This document shows positions 33,017 through 43,078 of a DNA stretch of 52,909 nt, piece after piece (positions within the stretch are counted from its first letter, which is position 1; each line of letters begins with the position of its first letter). The notes beneath the pieces are model-generated. The model had not been told where the DNA came from. It saw only the letters and a list, made by a program, of their open reading frames with translations, and did not search any database. A program made the translations under genes and the position numbers. Source of the stretch: Bacteriovoracales bacterium (lineage in GTDB: Bacteria > Bdellovibrionota > Bacteriovoracia > Bacteriovoracales > Bacteriovoracaceae); contig JASBRV010000095.1 in the NCBI GenBank assembly GCA_030149295.1, positions 1 through 52,909 of the forward strand. Direction: 5' to 3'.

Positions 33017-34720
33017 CTATAAATTAAAATATGTAATCTCCTCTCTCACCAACGAACTATAGAGTTCTGACCATCGATCTAGAAAAAGGTTAGAAAAGGA
33101 ATTCTTCTTTGTAGAGTTTTTCACTTCAAAGAGAGAGCTTAAGCGAATCATATTATTCTTGATGACTTCCATACCCAACTTATCACCTTTTTTAAAGAGC
33201 TCACGTACGCGGTGATAATAGTATTGATACAAATACTCTTCCCTTAATTCTCTTTTGTCTTGGTTCTTCAAATCCTTACTCAAGAAGTCGAGAAGGACCA
33301 TTGGGTTCATATCTTTTTCTTCTTTAGGAAAATCAAAAACAGCACTGTAATCAAAATACCATTTGGCATCTCCCAAAAAGGCCCGGCGAAATGTCTTAGC
33401 CGATAATGCTCCAGGTAACGAATGGTCCCATCCCATCATAAGAGAAACACTATAAGGAGTTTCAATGGGAACATAGGTCTCTATCACTCCTTTATTAAAA
33501 GGAAGATCTTTAGGAAAAACTTGGCGAAATCGTAAGAAATCAACACTTCCCATTTTAATCAAATCAACTTCAGGTGTTACACCTGGTTTTAACAAATAAA
33601 GAAAGGTTTCTCTTAAGCGAATGAAGCCTCTTAAAAATGGCCCATACTCAAAAATATGGCCCATCAAGCGACCTTTTCCTAATTCAAAGCTCGCTTGAAT
33701 CAGTTTTTTTATATCCTTTCTCACCGCTTCATTCAAAAGGGCTTTTCTCGCTTGACCTTCATTCCATTGACGACGCTTGCTTGAGATTAAAGGACCATGA
33801 ATTTCTTTATAAAGAGCAGGAAATTTCAATCGAAAGAGAGGGTTACCATAAGCTCCTCTTTTTAACAGTTCTAAAAGATTAAGGCTGTGGCCAACTTTGA
33901 GCTCTCCACTACTTCTTTGCTCGTGATCGTAAATAAAGAGAAAGGGGTTCACTCTCTTTTTATTTTTAATTTTTATATATTCAAAGTCGGGATAAAGTGA
34001 GAAACGATTATTAGCGAGGCTAGAGAAGGTTTCAAGATGAAATTTTTCACTCTTATAAGTTTTATAAGAGCTAAAATCTCCGCCTTTAATTAGCTGTTCT
34101 TTCTTCACTTCCTCCACACTCACTACTAAGGTTTTAAGGAGGTTAAAATCCTTTACCAAGGGGCTAAAGATCGCCACGACCATAGCGACGCAGACGAAAA
34201 CGAAGGTGCGGTAATTTGTATTTTTACGGGTTCTTGAGCGAATTAATCGACAGCCCAAACTGACCTCTTTAAAGGAAGGCTTATTGGCCAATAATGGTAA
34301 ATTCCCTACGATAAAGAGGTCGACGATTCCTCCAAAGATGACCCTGCCCCCTGCGGCCAATCGTTGCCACCACCAAGGTCCTTCATTAGATAGACCTGCA
34401 AGGTACTCAAAAGGAGTGACTCCCAATAAGAGAGTGTGAAAAAAGCGCATCAGGACAGTTATCAAGTGCCAGTAAAGAAAGAAGCCGAGGGAGAAAGTAT
34501 TGAGTCCTGAAGCCTGACCAAAAAAGGAAACCAAGCTAACCTCTAATTGACCAAAAAAGGAAAATGAAAGCAGGAAATAGGTCAAGAAATGACCCAGAAA
34601 ATAGTCCCCGAGAAGGCATAAAAGCCTGGTTGAAGGCCTGGCCAAGGGGCGTTTTTTTTCCTTACGTGAATTCAATCCCTTATCTCCAGGAGTTAAAAAA
34701 ATGACCATCTCTTGTGGCAC
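33017..34720 (-). CDS. RDD-like membrane protein with large C-terminal domain, function unknown
   Basis: A 567-residue protein. The N-terminal third looks like an RDD-type membrane domain: RPSTRLLCLLGDYFLGHFLTY (about 29-49), another hydrophobic hairpin (about 70-100), GVTPFEYLAGLSN (about 100-112) and RLAAGGRVIFGGIVDLFIVGN (about 120-140). Another membrane segment is at about 173-188 (FVFVCVAMVVAIFSPLV). The remaining 370 residues are soluble, basic and helical, of unknown fold, facing the far side of the membrane. It sits 11 bp before uppP, so it may be co-expressed with it. I do not recognise a function. Confidence 0.7.
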   Translation of the reverse strand: MPQEMVIFLTPGDKGLNSRKEKKRPLARPSTRLLCLLGDYFLGHFLTYFLLSFSFFGQLEVSLVSFFGQASGLNTFSLGFFLYWHLITVLMRFFHTLLLGVTPFEYLAGLSNEGPWWWQRLAAGGRVIFGGIVDLFIVGNLPLLANKPSFKEVSLGCRLIRSRTRKNTNYRTFVFVCVAMVVAIFSPLVKDFNLLKTLVVSVEEVKKEQLIKGGDFSSYKTYKSEKFHLETFSSLANNRFSLYPDFEYIKIKNKKRVNPFLFIYDHEQRSSGELKVGHSLNLLELLKRGAYGNPLFRLKFPALYKEIHGPLISSKRRQWNEGQARKALLNEAVRKDIKKLIQASFELGKGRLMGHIFEYGPFLRGFIRLRETFLYLLKPGVTPEVDLIKMGSVDFLRFRQVFPKDLPFNKGVIETYVPIETPYSVSLMMGWDHSLPGALSAKTFRRAFLGDAKWYFDYSAVFDFPKEEKDMNPMVLLDFLSKDLKNQDKRELREEYLYQYYYHRVRELFKKGDKLGMEVIKNNMIRLSSLFEVKNSTKKNSFSNLFLDRWSELYSSLVREEITYFNL

Positions 34721-34929
34721 TTACGCCTAAGGACCAGTTATTTCTACGGGTCTCGGAAATTATTGAAATCCTTGAGTATATTCTACGGATTCTCTCTCTT
34801 TTGCCAAGAATGGAGGAAAACTCGCCCACTCGTTACCAGAGTTTACCAATCAGCTATTACAATAGAAGAAAGTCGCGAAAAGCTTAATATTACAGCTGTT
34901 TTAGCCGAAAAAGTGAAAGGTAGAGTGTG

Positions 34930-37900
34930 ATGAAAAGGAAAGAAATGAAGTCAAGCGAACCACAAAATAAGCTACGCACCTTAGTGAAATCATTTATGAT
35001 TCACGCAACGTGTTTTGGACTCCTCTTCTCCCCCATGAGCTACGCCCAAAGTGAGACCGCGCAGGCCCTAGGCACAGCTTTTCAAATTGTTAAAGGCGGA
35101 ATGGAGCAGATGATCCAACAGCGTCAGGCCATGATGCAACAAGCGCAGTTTGAGCAAATGATGCAATCTATGCAACCTCAGTTGGTTCCTTCAAAATACT
35201 TTCCCCAGTGTGGTGTTTCTAAGGCCGTCACTGACTTTCCAGAAAATGCTTGTATGCCTCCTCAGGGACCTATTCCACCGGGACCAGCAGCGCAAGCTAT
35301 TACCTCACAAATCGATCGCACCATGGCGCTAGCGATTTCTTTTGAGTCTTTCTATGAAAACCTAACGGCCGTTAATCAAAACTCTCCTCAGCCAGTTGGA
35401 CTTCAATGTCTTGAGGAAGCTGCTAAGAAGACGGATGCTCAACTTCAAGATAAAATCAACGCTCTCACTGCCCTTATCAACAATGTCAAAAAGAGCACCC
35501 AGCTCTTTGATCAAGAGCAAAGAAAAATCAAAGAGCAAATGGATATCACAAAAGACCTTCTCTATGGTCCCATTAGAAATGCCGACGTCAGAGCAACAAA
35601 CCTTTTAGCGGAGTTTTCTCCCAATTGCCAGGACTACTACAAAAATAACGGCAAACAATCTCTTATCAAAGGTGGTTTCAGTTCACTAAGAGATACGGCC
35701 GAAGGGCAACGAAATGTCGCATCCGATTTTCAAACCAACAAGGGCGAATACATAAAAGATCTTAAGAACCAACTCAATAATATCAGAAATGAGGTGGAAA
35801 AGACGGGTATTGGAGTCTTTAGCAATCAAGAAAAAATAAACCAAATCCTCTCCATTGGTGGCCAAACTTTTCAGTTTGGAAGTGCTGGTACGATAGTGGC
35901 CGCGACTGTAGCGAAGTTTGATAATGATTTCAGTGTTATCAAAAGAGACCTTGCTGAAGTTGGCTACAATATTACAGAAGAGGACCTCGATGGAGACTTT
36001 AACCAACGCATGACTCGTTTTTCTAAGGGAGCGAGGGAGTATTTCACTAAGCAAGCTATCACTGATTGTGTTACCGGTGAAGGCACAGTCGGTATTGGTC
36101 TTTCGCCTGAACAAATCATCAATGGTTTAAGACATAGAAGTTTAGATGGATCAACGACGGCCTTGAGTGCTTACAAGACAGCACTTCAAAATATCCTCGC
36201 TAGTGATGGTTTTATTGAAGATAAGATGAACGCTATTGCCAAACTTGATAAGAGTTACGGGGTGGGAGAAGTTTTTGTTCAAATTGCCGGCTCTGATGCT
36301 CAATCAAGAACCATGACACCCTATGGACTTTATCAACAACAAATTTCCCTTTGTAAGAGAAGAATTAATCAAGATGACACTTTCTCTACCAAAGAAGCGC
36401 TAAGTAAGAAAAGTGGTTCGATTGCCGAAAGAATCGCTGATGCTGAAAGGGCCATGAGAAAGGCCATCAATTTAGAAAATAATTTCCTCAATGAGTTGAC
36501 CAATGGAGTTTATGAACGAGTAGTTAATTGCGAAGGGATTGCGGCAGATACAAATCGCTGTGATTTTGGCGGCGGTAACGATAAAATTTTTGAGCCTACG
36601 GATGGTCAATTCTGTATTTCTCATGCTGATAATTGCGCTAATACAGTCAAAGCCTGCTATCAAGAAGCCGATGTCGTTGTTCAAAAGAAACAAGCAGAAA
36701 TGAAGGCCTTAGCAGCTACTTTTAATGAAAAAGTAAGTGGTCTTGTCGCTCAACAAGAATTTTTCCTAAAACAAATCATGGCCCAGGTTATTAACGATGC
36801 TGAATTCTTAAAGAGATTTATTCCTGGTTCTAGTTATCAATTGCCTGATGGCCTTTTTGTAGGGATGCCTGAGGAAATCATGAATAATGAATATGGCGTT
36901 GCCCTTAGAAATGGTGGCGATGTTAAAGGGCTCGTCGATGACCTTCCTAAGAAATTAGATGACCTCAAAGAAATGCTCGAGGGGCAAAGAAGACTTGTCG
37001 CTACTCAGCTTGGGGAATATATCAAAGATCAAAAAACAGGAATGGAACAAGACCGCCAGAAATGGACTCAACTCAAGCAAAAATGTGAAGGTGCCATCGC
37101 CGCCTTTAACAAGCAGGCTCAAGAGCAAAACAAAGGCATGGCCGAAGCCCAAGGAAAACAAGGAGAGGCCATGGGTGCTGCTCAAAACTTTTGTAATAAG
37201 TATGATGACGCCTCAATGAACCCCGCCGCAGGTTGTGGCAAAGCCGATGACCTAGCGGAAGAAGTTTACGAGGTGTCAGGACTTCTCGCCAACTCCGCAG
37301 ATGTTCGCTACGCCGTTCAGGAGTTTCAATACCACTGTAAAAATGCGAATAATGAGGGCGAAGAGGAAGACGAGAAACCTACTTCAAGAGAAGAGGACTT
37401 CCAGCTTTTTAATGAAAAATGTGACAATGGTCGTGGCGAAGCCGATTACCAATTCCTCGCTGATTACCTCTCCAATGAAATTGAAAGACAAATGCCAAGT
37501 GATATTAACGACACAGACAAACAAAACCTCCTTGCAATACTACAAGGTAACAATAATGGAAGGGATATAGCTAGTACAAATTGGAGTTCTGAGTTTAAAG
37601 ATACTGCCTATTATCGCAGGGTCATTAGACCTTATATTCAGGTTCAAAATGGTAATAAAATCACCTTACCCAGTGAAGACATCGCCATTCCCGAAAAAGC
37701 AACAACAGCTTTTCAAGACAAAATTAATAAAGTTAATGCTCAAAAAGGTGAAGTTAATATCTGTATTGGTTACAGAGCAATGAAGGAGAGAAGTGTCCTT
37801 GAAAGTTGCATTAACAACTCCGGGGATAAAACAGATATTGAATGTTATAACGATAAGATGAAAAATGATTATGCCCCCACCAATAGAGAGCTTGTCAAAG

Positions 37901-38082
37901 CAGCCGATTTAACAGCTCGTCTTTATGACAGAGTAGTCGCCAGTGACACAAGCCGCCTCGGTGAACAAATGCAAGATATCAACTGTGTTGTCAAAAATGG
38001 ATCGACCGGACCAGCTTCCGGACCGACATCCCTTGAGGACGTATCGGCCATGGATATTCTGAATAGGGCCATGGGCAAATAA
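34930..38082 (+). CDS. Large secreted coiled-coil protein (1,050 residues), function unknown
   Basis: ATG 34930 is chosen (AAAGG 9 nt upstream); a GTG at 34927 adds one residue. A signal peptide with a longish n-region ends near MSYAQ (about 40). A Met/Gln-rich segment follows (MEQMIQQRQAMMQQAQFEQMM). Most of the chain is helical with long coiled coils, with Cys residues grouped in short segments (RCDFGGG, GQFCISHADNCANTVKACY, GAAQNFCNKYDD, AAGCGKADDL) that could form disulfides. An acidic stretch NEGEEEDEKPTSREED is near 810. No domain is recognised. It precedes a zinc-peptidase lipoprotein gene by 23 bp, so they are probably one operon. Together with the lipoprotein at 27155 it makes this a surface-protein region. 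Confidence 0.82.
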   Translation: MKRKEMKSSEPQNKLRTLVKSFMIHATCFGLLFSPMSYAQSETAQALGTAFQIVKGGMEQMIQQRQAMMQQAQFEQMMQSMQPQLVPSKYFPQCGVSKAVTDFPENACMPPQGPIPPGPAAQAITSQIDRTMALAISFESFYENLTAVNQNSPQPVGLQCLEEAAKKTDAQLQDKINALTALINNVKKSTQLFDQEQRKIKEQMDITKDLLYGPIRNADVRATNLLAEFSPNCQDYYKNNGKQSLIKGGFSSLRDTAEGQRNVASDFQTNKGEYIKDLKNQLNNIRNEVEKTGIGVFSNQEKINQILSIGGQTFQFGSAGTIVAATVAKFDNDFSVIKRDLAEVGYNITEEDLDGDFNQRMTRFSKGAREYFTKQAITDCVTGEGTVGIGLSPEQIINGLRHRSLDGSTTALSAYKTALQNILASDGFIEDKMNAIAKLDKSYGVGEVFVQIAGSDAQSRTMTPYGLYQQQISLCKRRINQDDTFSTKEALSKKSGSIAERIADAERAMRKAINLENNFLNELTNGVYERVVNCEGIAADTNRCDFGGGNDKIFEPTDGQFCISHADNCANTVKACYQEADVVVQKKQAEMKALAATFNEKVSGLVAQQEFFLKQIMAQVINDAEFLKRFIPGSSYQLPDGLFVGMPEEIMNNEYGVALRNGGDVKGLVDDLPKKLDDLKEMLEGQRRLVATQLGEYIKDQKTGMEQDRQKWTQLKQKCEGAIAAFNKQAQEQNKGMAEAQGKQGEAMGAAQNFCNKYDDASMNPAAGCGKADDLAEEVYEVSGLLANSADVRYAVQEFQYHCKNANNEGEEEDEKPTSREEDFQLFNEKCDNGRGEADYQFLADYLSNEIERQMPSDINDTDKQNLLAILQGNNNGRDIASTNWSSEFKDTAYYRRVIRPYIQVQNGNKITLPSEDIAIPEKATTAFQDKINKVNAQKGEVNICIGYRAMKERSVLESCINNSGDKTDIECYNDKMKNDYAPTNRELVKAADLTARLYDRVVASDTSRLGEQMQDINCVVKNGSTGPASGPTSLEDVSAMDILNRAMGK

Positions 38083-38105
38083 AAGGGCAAGGAAAAGAAA
38101 TTATT

Positions 38106-40499
38106 GTGAGAAAGGATTCGAATCACACATTGCTCATTACACTACTTAGCATCTCTTTAGTTGCTCTGGGTTCCTGTATCCAACCTAAAAATAGTGGCAG
38201 TGGTGGAAGAACAAGCAGTCGTGGCGGAACGACCAATGACACCTTTAGTGTCTCTCCCAATAATGGCCGCTACCTCACAGACAACCCCATAGCCCTCTCT
38301 GGTGACCAAAGCCTCGAATCAGGTGTCGACTTGGGTCGTTTCTTGAGTTCTAAACAGAAATTTATTACTAGCAATCAATTTCTCATCGCCCCTTGTGGTG
38401 CTGGAGGAGCAAGTCTTTCCACCTGTTTTGAGGTAAGAAAAGATGACACCTCAGACTTTATCACTGCTACCCAAAATCGTTGGGCCTTTCCCACAACAAC
38501 AGATGAATTTTTACAGGTGCAAACTTTTGGCAATATGAGAGACATCATGGATAAATTCCACGATAACTTAGAGTTCTCTTATAACCTAGCACAAGGCTAT
38601 GGTTACACATCCGCCATTCCTACTCAGCTCTTTTCTTCTGATGATAATGCTTATTGGTTTAAAAATGGCTTTCTTAAAGGCTACTCTGACTGTGGCGTAG
38701 AAAATAATGCCTTCTATGATCCTGCGGGAAACACCATATGCATGGGTGCCATTGTCGGAAATGAGAGAGTGGTTATTACCCCTCCCCTAAAGGTAGCGAG
38801 CGACCCCCAGGTCACTTGGCATGAAATGGGCCATGCTTTTAATAAAATCAACGTCAATATTCGCCAACGCTCTTTTGAACAATCGATTTTAGCTGAAAGT
38901 AGTTTGGGTTATCTCTTTTATGATGAAGCTGGATCCATCAACGAAGGGCTGGCAGATTTTTATAGTTTCTTCATGAACAAAAAGACAATCTTTTCTGAGT
39001 GGGCCCTCGGCCGCTATCTTCGACAGGCCCGTCCCATGAGTGAAAGTGAATCAATTCACGCTCCCGGATTTTCAGAAACCGCTTCGGGGAGACTCTCCTA
39101 TCCCCAATTTATTACCTATGATCCCAATGAACCTGACGTCCCTTTTGAAGATGTTCATTATTCTGGCCAAATTGCCAGCCACTTTTTCCATGCTTTTTAT
39201 AAGTCTTTAAAAGACACCACGACTTGTGGCCTTGGTAGTGACAATGCCCTCCAGATGACAATGCATTTGGTTTTTGAGACCTTGTCAGAATTAGGAGATC
39301 AGACGGCGACAGGAAATGGTCCCTTAAGCACCAATTATAAGGTCAACCTCAATCCAACGAATGCCGTTGAGTGGATATCAAAAGCAAGACCTATTACTTA
39401 TAGAAGATTCTTTCAGGTATTCTCACGCTACTTTATGCAAACTCTTGGCAATCCTCTCTATGGAATTTGTAATGGTCGAGAATATTATCGTGATGATTAT
39501 GAAAAGTTACTCGATAGCTATGGCCTGCTTCTTTTTAAAACCTACAATGAAAATAATAATGGAACTCTTACGGGTGGCCTTGGAACCAATACAGTCGTAA
39601 CTCCCACCAATAGAGTGAAGTCTCAATTAATTCCCAAGGATCTCCTCATTCTTGATCCAAGAGAAAATGCTCCCACAGCTTTTGTCATTGACAGTCAATC
39701 CGATATCAAAAATGCTATCGAATCCTTGTTGCTTGGTGGACGAATAGCCAGTATATCCTCTGAAATAGATAGTAACTTTTCCTATAATAATGGTAATGCC
39801 AAGGTCAGCCCAGGAGAAGTGGTTGGACTTGCCATTAATGTATACAACAATTCCAATTCTATTATGGGAGGAGTGAGAATTCTTGCCAGCGATTGGGATC
39901 ACACAAAGGCAGGAGCTCCTTGCGGTAATCTCGGTGATAACTTCCCTCTTGACTCAGAAGGGGCTGCCCAATTATCGTCAGGTGAAGGCGGACCAGGTGG
40001 CTGTGATTATGTCACCCGTCTCAATGGCAAAAGTCCGGCAACAGAGGGCGGCGAAGAACTAGCTCCCGTATGCCTCGTAGAACTCAATGATAATGATGCC
40101 ACGAAATGGGTCACCCAAGATAAGCTTCAAGAACAGATGGGTCTGCCCAAAAGAAATTGCCTCGGTGGGGAAACAGAAACCAAAGACTGTTTTATCCGTG
40201 CGATAAAAGGCGCTGATCACTCTTACTACTCCATGATTGAATCCAAGAAGACATGGGCCGAAACTCTTATAAGTGAAGAAGGCGTCCCAACTTTCAATTC
40301 AAGCAATGTGATTTTTATGGAAGTAAGCCCTTCGATTCCACCAGGAACCACTTTTAATTGTAGAATGCGGGCTTCATTTACCAACTGTGACGATTGTCAT
40401 CACGATGCCACACGCTCCAATGATGATTATCTCGACTATGAATACTCGGGCCCAAAGCCTTTTAAGATTATTAATTTTAAGTTTACTGTGATTGATTAG
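38106..40499 (+). CDS. Zinc-metallopeptidase lipoprotein (gluzincin-like)
   Basis: A 797-residue lipoprotein. The lipobox is LGSC (acylated C24), followed by a Gly/Ser/Arg linker (SGSGGRTSSRGGTTND) very like that of the giant lipoprotein at 27155. The catalytic motif is H239-E240-M-G-H243 with E280 in INEGLADFYSFF (E280, D284), the order of M4/M36-like gluzincins, in a domain of about 130-450. The C-terminal 330 residues contain repeated Cys (GAPCGNLGD, GGCDYV, RNCLGGETETKDC, NCDDCHHDA) and beta-rich segments, not recognised. Known members are secreted endopeptidases. GTG start, 23 bp after the coiled-coil gene. Predicted to act on the outer surface. Confidence 0.8.
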   Translation: MRKDSNHTLLITLLSISLVALGSCIQPKNSGSGGRTSSRGGTTNDTFSVSPNNGRYLTDNPIALSGDQSLESGVDLGRFLSSKQKFITSNQFLIAPCGAGGASLSTCFEVRKDDTSDFITATQNRWAFPTTTDEFLQVQTFGNMRDIMDKFHDNLEFSYNLAQGYGYTSAIPTQLFSSDDNAYWFKNGFLKGYSDCGVENNAFYDPAGNTICMGAIVGNERVVITPPLKVASDPQVTWHEMGHAFNKINVNIRQRSFEQSILAESSLGYLFYDEAGSINEGLADFYSFFMNKKTIFSEWALGRYLRQARPMSESESIHAPGFSETASGRLSYPQFITYDPNEPDVPFEDVHYSGQIASHFFHAFYKSLKDTTTCGLGSDNALQMTMHLVFETLSELGDQTATGNGPLSTNYKVNLNPTNAVEWISKARPITYRRFFQVFSRYFMQTLGNPLYGICNGREYYRDDYEKLLDSYGLLLFKTYNENNNGTLTGGLGTNTVVTPTNRVKSQLIPKDLLILDPRENAPTAFVIDSQSDIKNAIESLLLGGRIASISSEIDSNFSYNNGNAKVSPGEVVGLAINVYNNSNSIMGGVRILASDWDHTKAGAPCGNLGDNFPLDSEGAAQLSSGEGGPGGCDYVTRLNGKSPATEGGEELAPVCLVELNDNDATKWVTQDKLQEQMGLPKRNCLGGETETKDCFIRAIKGADHSYYSMIESKKTWAETLISEEGVPTFNSSNVIFMEVSPSIPPGTTFNCRMRASFTNCDDCHHDATRSNDDYLDYEYSGPKPFKIINFKFTVID

Positions 40500-40514
40500 G
40501 ATACGGACAACCCC

Positions 40515-41153
40515 ATGAAAAAAGGATTTTTGTTTTTTTCATTCATTGCCTTAATCGTAGCTGTGGTGTGGTTTACCCGCTCACAAAGGGAGCAGTGGCA
40601 GACCTTTGTAAAAAAAGAAAACCAGATTATAAAAAGCTATCCAACAACACAGGCCGAGAAAAAAGTCGCCAAAATTGATACTATGAAACCTAAGTCACAC
40701 CAAGATCTTGCTCAAAATAGGGCTACTTCGCCAGACTCCGCTAAAAGAAATCCAGCATCTCAAAAAGACAATTCTTCTCAAAGAAAACTTCATAAGTTTC
40801 CAGGTCAATTTATCAAAGAAGATGCTGGCCCCCTCAATAAACCCCACAAAGAATGGAAAAAACGCTTTGGCTCCGATCTTTTAAGATTTATGCGACCAGA
40901 GACAAAAGTCTTTTTAAAGAAACTTGAGTCTTTAACAATCTATAAAAAAGGTCATCCCTTTTATGTGGAAAAGGTTCATGTTAAGTTGACCACACCGGAA
41001 GGACGTCTCTTTAGCTACAATGCTCTTGTCGATAGTGAAACGGGAAAGATCGTTGAGACATGGAATCAAACCAATCATGAGCCCCTCGGTCATCAAAGAC
41101 CTAAGATATCTCCAAGTGGTGCTATAACAAAAGACGATGTCATTCGTTTTTAG
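40515..41153 (+). CDS. Membrane-anchored protein with PepSY-like C-terminal region
   Basis: A 212-residue protein. A single N-terminal anchor helix (about 5-22, FLFFSFIALIVAVVWF) is followed by a flexible Lys/Ser/Gln-rich linker (about 50-100). The C-terminal 100 residues contain VEKVHVKLTTPEGRLFSYNALVDSETGKIVETW, which resembles a PepSY-like strand pattern. PepSY units are often inhibitory or chaperone-like partners of exported peptidases, so a partner of the upstream peptidase lipoprotein (15-bp gap) is an attractive inference. The 3' end overlaps the convergent aacS gene by 4 bp. Confidence 0.7.
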   Translation: MKKGFLFFSFIALIVAVVWFTRSQREQWQTFVKKENQIIKSYPTTQAEKKVAKIDTMKPKSHQDLAQNRATSPDSAKRNPASQKDNSSQRKLHKFPGQFIKEDAGPLNKPHKEWKKRFGSDLLRFMRPETKVFLKKLESLTIYKKGHPFYVEKVHVKLTTPEGRLFSYNALVDSETGKIVETWNQTNHEPLGHQRPKISPSGAITKDDVIRF

Positions 41154-43063
41154 ACCTGATACTGCTCGTATTCTTTGAGGCATTCGGGATTAGCTACCGC
41201 CTCAATATTTTGAAGTTTTCTCTTTGCTAAAATTCTCGTGACGGCCAATTCCATTTTCTTTCCACTTCTTGTGTAAGGGATATCAGTAACCGCCCACACA
41301 TGCCGGGGCACATGACGAGGAGTCGTGTTAGAGCGAATTACCGACTTAACTTCTTTGAGATGATCTTCTGTCAGACTTTTTCCAGCAGCCAATTTAACAA
41401 AAAGCACGACCTCTACATCACCATCAACTTCACGACCAACACAAAGACTATCCCCAATCCAAGGAAGTTGTTCTGTTTGACGATAAATTTCAGCAGTACC
41501 TATTCTCACCCCACCGGGGTTGAGGGTGGCATCTGAGCGGCCAAAGACCTTGACTCCACCTTGTTCAGTAATTTCAATAAAGTCCCCATGATGCCAAATA
41601 TTTTCATAAACAGAAAAGTACGCCTGATGAAAACGCTCTCCCTTTTCATCATCAAGAAATTTTAGGGGTCTAGAGGGAAAACTCTTTTGGCACACTAATT
41701 CTCCTTCTTTACCGATAATAGCCTGTCCTTTCTCATCGTAGGCGGCCACATCCATACCGAGACCTAGGCATTGAATTTCTCCCCGATAAACAGCAATGGT
41801 AGGATTACCCAGCATAAAGCAGCCAATGATATCCGTACCGCCAGCAATCGAGCTCAAGCAGATGTCTCTTTTGAGATGATGATAAACATAATCATATTGC
41901 TCCGGCAAAAGAGGAGCACCGGTAGAAAGAATCGTCTCGAGGCTCTCTAGTGGCTCTGAATTAGTATAACCCGAATCCTCTAGGGCCTTTAAAAACTTGG
42001 GACTCGTACCAAAAATATTAATCTCTTCCCTCTTAATTATTTCAAAGAACTCTCCAAGACTAGGCATCCCCGGTGAGCCTTCATAGAGGCAAACTCTGGC
42101 TCCAAAAAATAAAGAACTCACCAGCCAATTCCACATCATCCAGCCACAAGTGGTAAAATAAAGGATGCTCTTTTCTTTTGTGAGGTCTGTATGAAGACCA
42201 AGCTCTTTAATATGTTGAAGCAGGGTTCCCCCTACTGTATGAACAATACACTTGGGTTTTCCTGTGGTTCCAGAAGAATACATAATGTATTGAGGGTGAT
42301 CAAAAGGCACTTTGACAAAAGAAAGGCTCCTTTCCTCACCCAGAAAATCATCCCATGAAACGATTTTCCCTTCGGCTTTCACTCCTGTCCCTAAAAAGTC
42401 TACGACAATAATTTTTTCCAGGAAAGGAAGCCGAATTGAAACCTCTTCAATCTTCTCCATGAGGTCATGCTTTTTTCCGTTATATTCGTAGCCATTAACG
42501 GCAACTAAAACCTTGGGGCGACTTTGACTAAAGCGATCAACGACCCCCTCTACACCAAAGTCACAGCTTGTAGAGGTGAAAGTCCCTCCTAGAGAACTCA
42601 CCGCCAGCATACTGATGACAGTTTCTGGACAATTGGGCATATAAGCCGCTAAAACATCTCCCTCTTTAAGAAGTGCTTTAAGACTATTGGCCAATTGGCC
42701 AGTCTTCAAGCGCAACTCAGGGTAACTTAATTTATACTGACGTCCAGATTCATGAAGAAAGTGAAGAGCGTCTCCTGAATCGTGGCGCAAAAGGTTTTCA
42801 GCAAAGTTGAGTTTAACGTGAGGAAACCAACCGTAATCAGAAAAACCATGATCGCTGCAGATAGGTTTCTTCTCACCCGAATATTGAACATCAAAATAGT
42901 CTAAAAGAAAGGACCAAAAGTCTTCAGAGTTTTCAACACTCCAACGGTGAAAACTCTGATAGTCACGAAAGCTCTGTTCAAAACGCTTTTCCACTTCCTT
43001 TTGGAAGTGAGTCATTTGCGCTAGATCTACCCTTTTTTGAGAAGGTCTCCACATTGCTTCCAT
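41150..43063 (-). CDS. Acetoacetyl-CoA synthetase
   Basis: A 637-residue ANL-superfamily ligase of the acetoacetate-CoA ligase subgroup. The AMP-binding signature is MYSSGTTGKPKCIVH (261-275). N-terminal MWRPSQKRVDL, NFAENLL and GWMMWNWLVSSL, SCDFGVEGVVDRFSQ and the C-terminal ...TRSGKKMELAV with the catalytic Lys are characteristic. It converts acetoacetate, ATP and CoA into acetoacetyl-CoA in the cytoplasm. The ATG 43063 has AGAGG 6 nt upstream. It lies 15 bp downstream of the fumarase beta gene, so the three may share a transcript. The leucine-degradation operon at 49.6-52.9 kb would supply acetoacetate. Common symbol is aacS or acsA. Confidence 0.93.
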   Translation of the reverse strand: MEAMWRPSQKRVDLAQMTHFQKEVEKRFEQSFRDYQSFHRWSVENSEDFWSFLLDYFDVQYSGEKKPICSDHGFSDYGWFPHVKLNFAENLLRHDSGDALHFLHESGRQYKLSYPELRLKTGQLANSLKALLKEGDVLAAYMPNCPETVISMLAVSSLGGTFTSTSCDFGVEGVVDRFSQSRPKVLVAVNGYEYNGKKHDLMEKIEEVSIRLPFLEKIIVVDFLGTGVKAEGKIVSWDDFLGEERSLSFVKVPFDHPQYIMYSSGTTGKPKCIVHTVGGTLLQHIKELGLHTDLTKEKSILYFTTCGWMMWNWLVSSLFFGARVCLYEGSPGMPSLGEFFEIIKREEINIFGTSPKFLKALEDSGYTNSEPLESLETILSTGAPLLPEQYDYVYHHLKRDICLSSIAGGTDIIGCFMLGNPTIAVYRGEIQCLGLGMDVAAYDEKGQAIIGKEGELVCQKSFPSRPLKFLDDEKGERFHQAYFSVYENIWHHGDFIEITEQGGVKVFGRSDATLNPGGVRIGTAEIYRQTEQLPWIGDSLCVGREVDGDVEVVLFVKLAAGKSLTEDHLKEVKSVIRSNTTPRHVPRHVWAVTDIPYTRSGKKMELAVTRILAKRKLQNIEAVANPECLKEYEQYQV

Positions 43064-43078
43064 CTTTTCCTCTTTATT

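Noticed and set aside
34712..34930. 72-codon open frame upstream of the 1,050-residue secreted protein
   Set aside because: It has no ribosome site, no recognisable composition, overlaps the start of a real minus-strand gene and probably represents leader sequence of the downstream gene.
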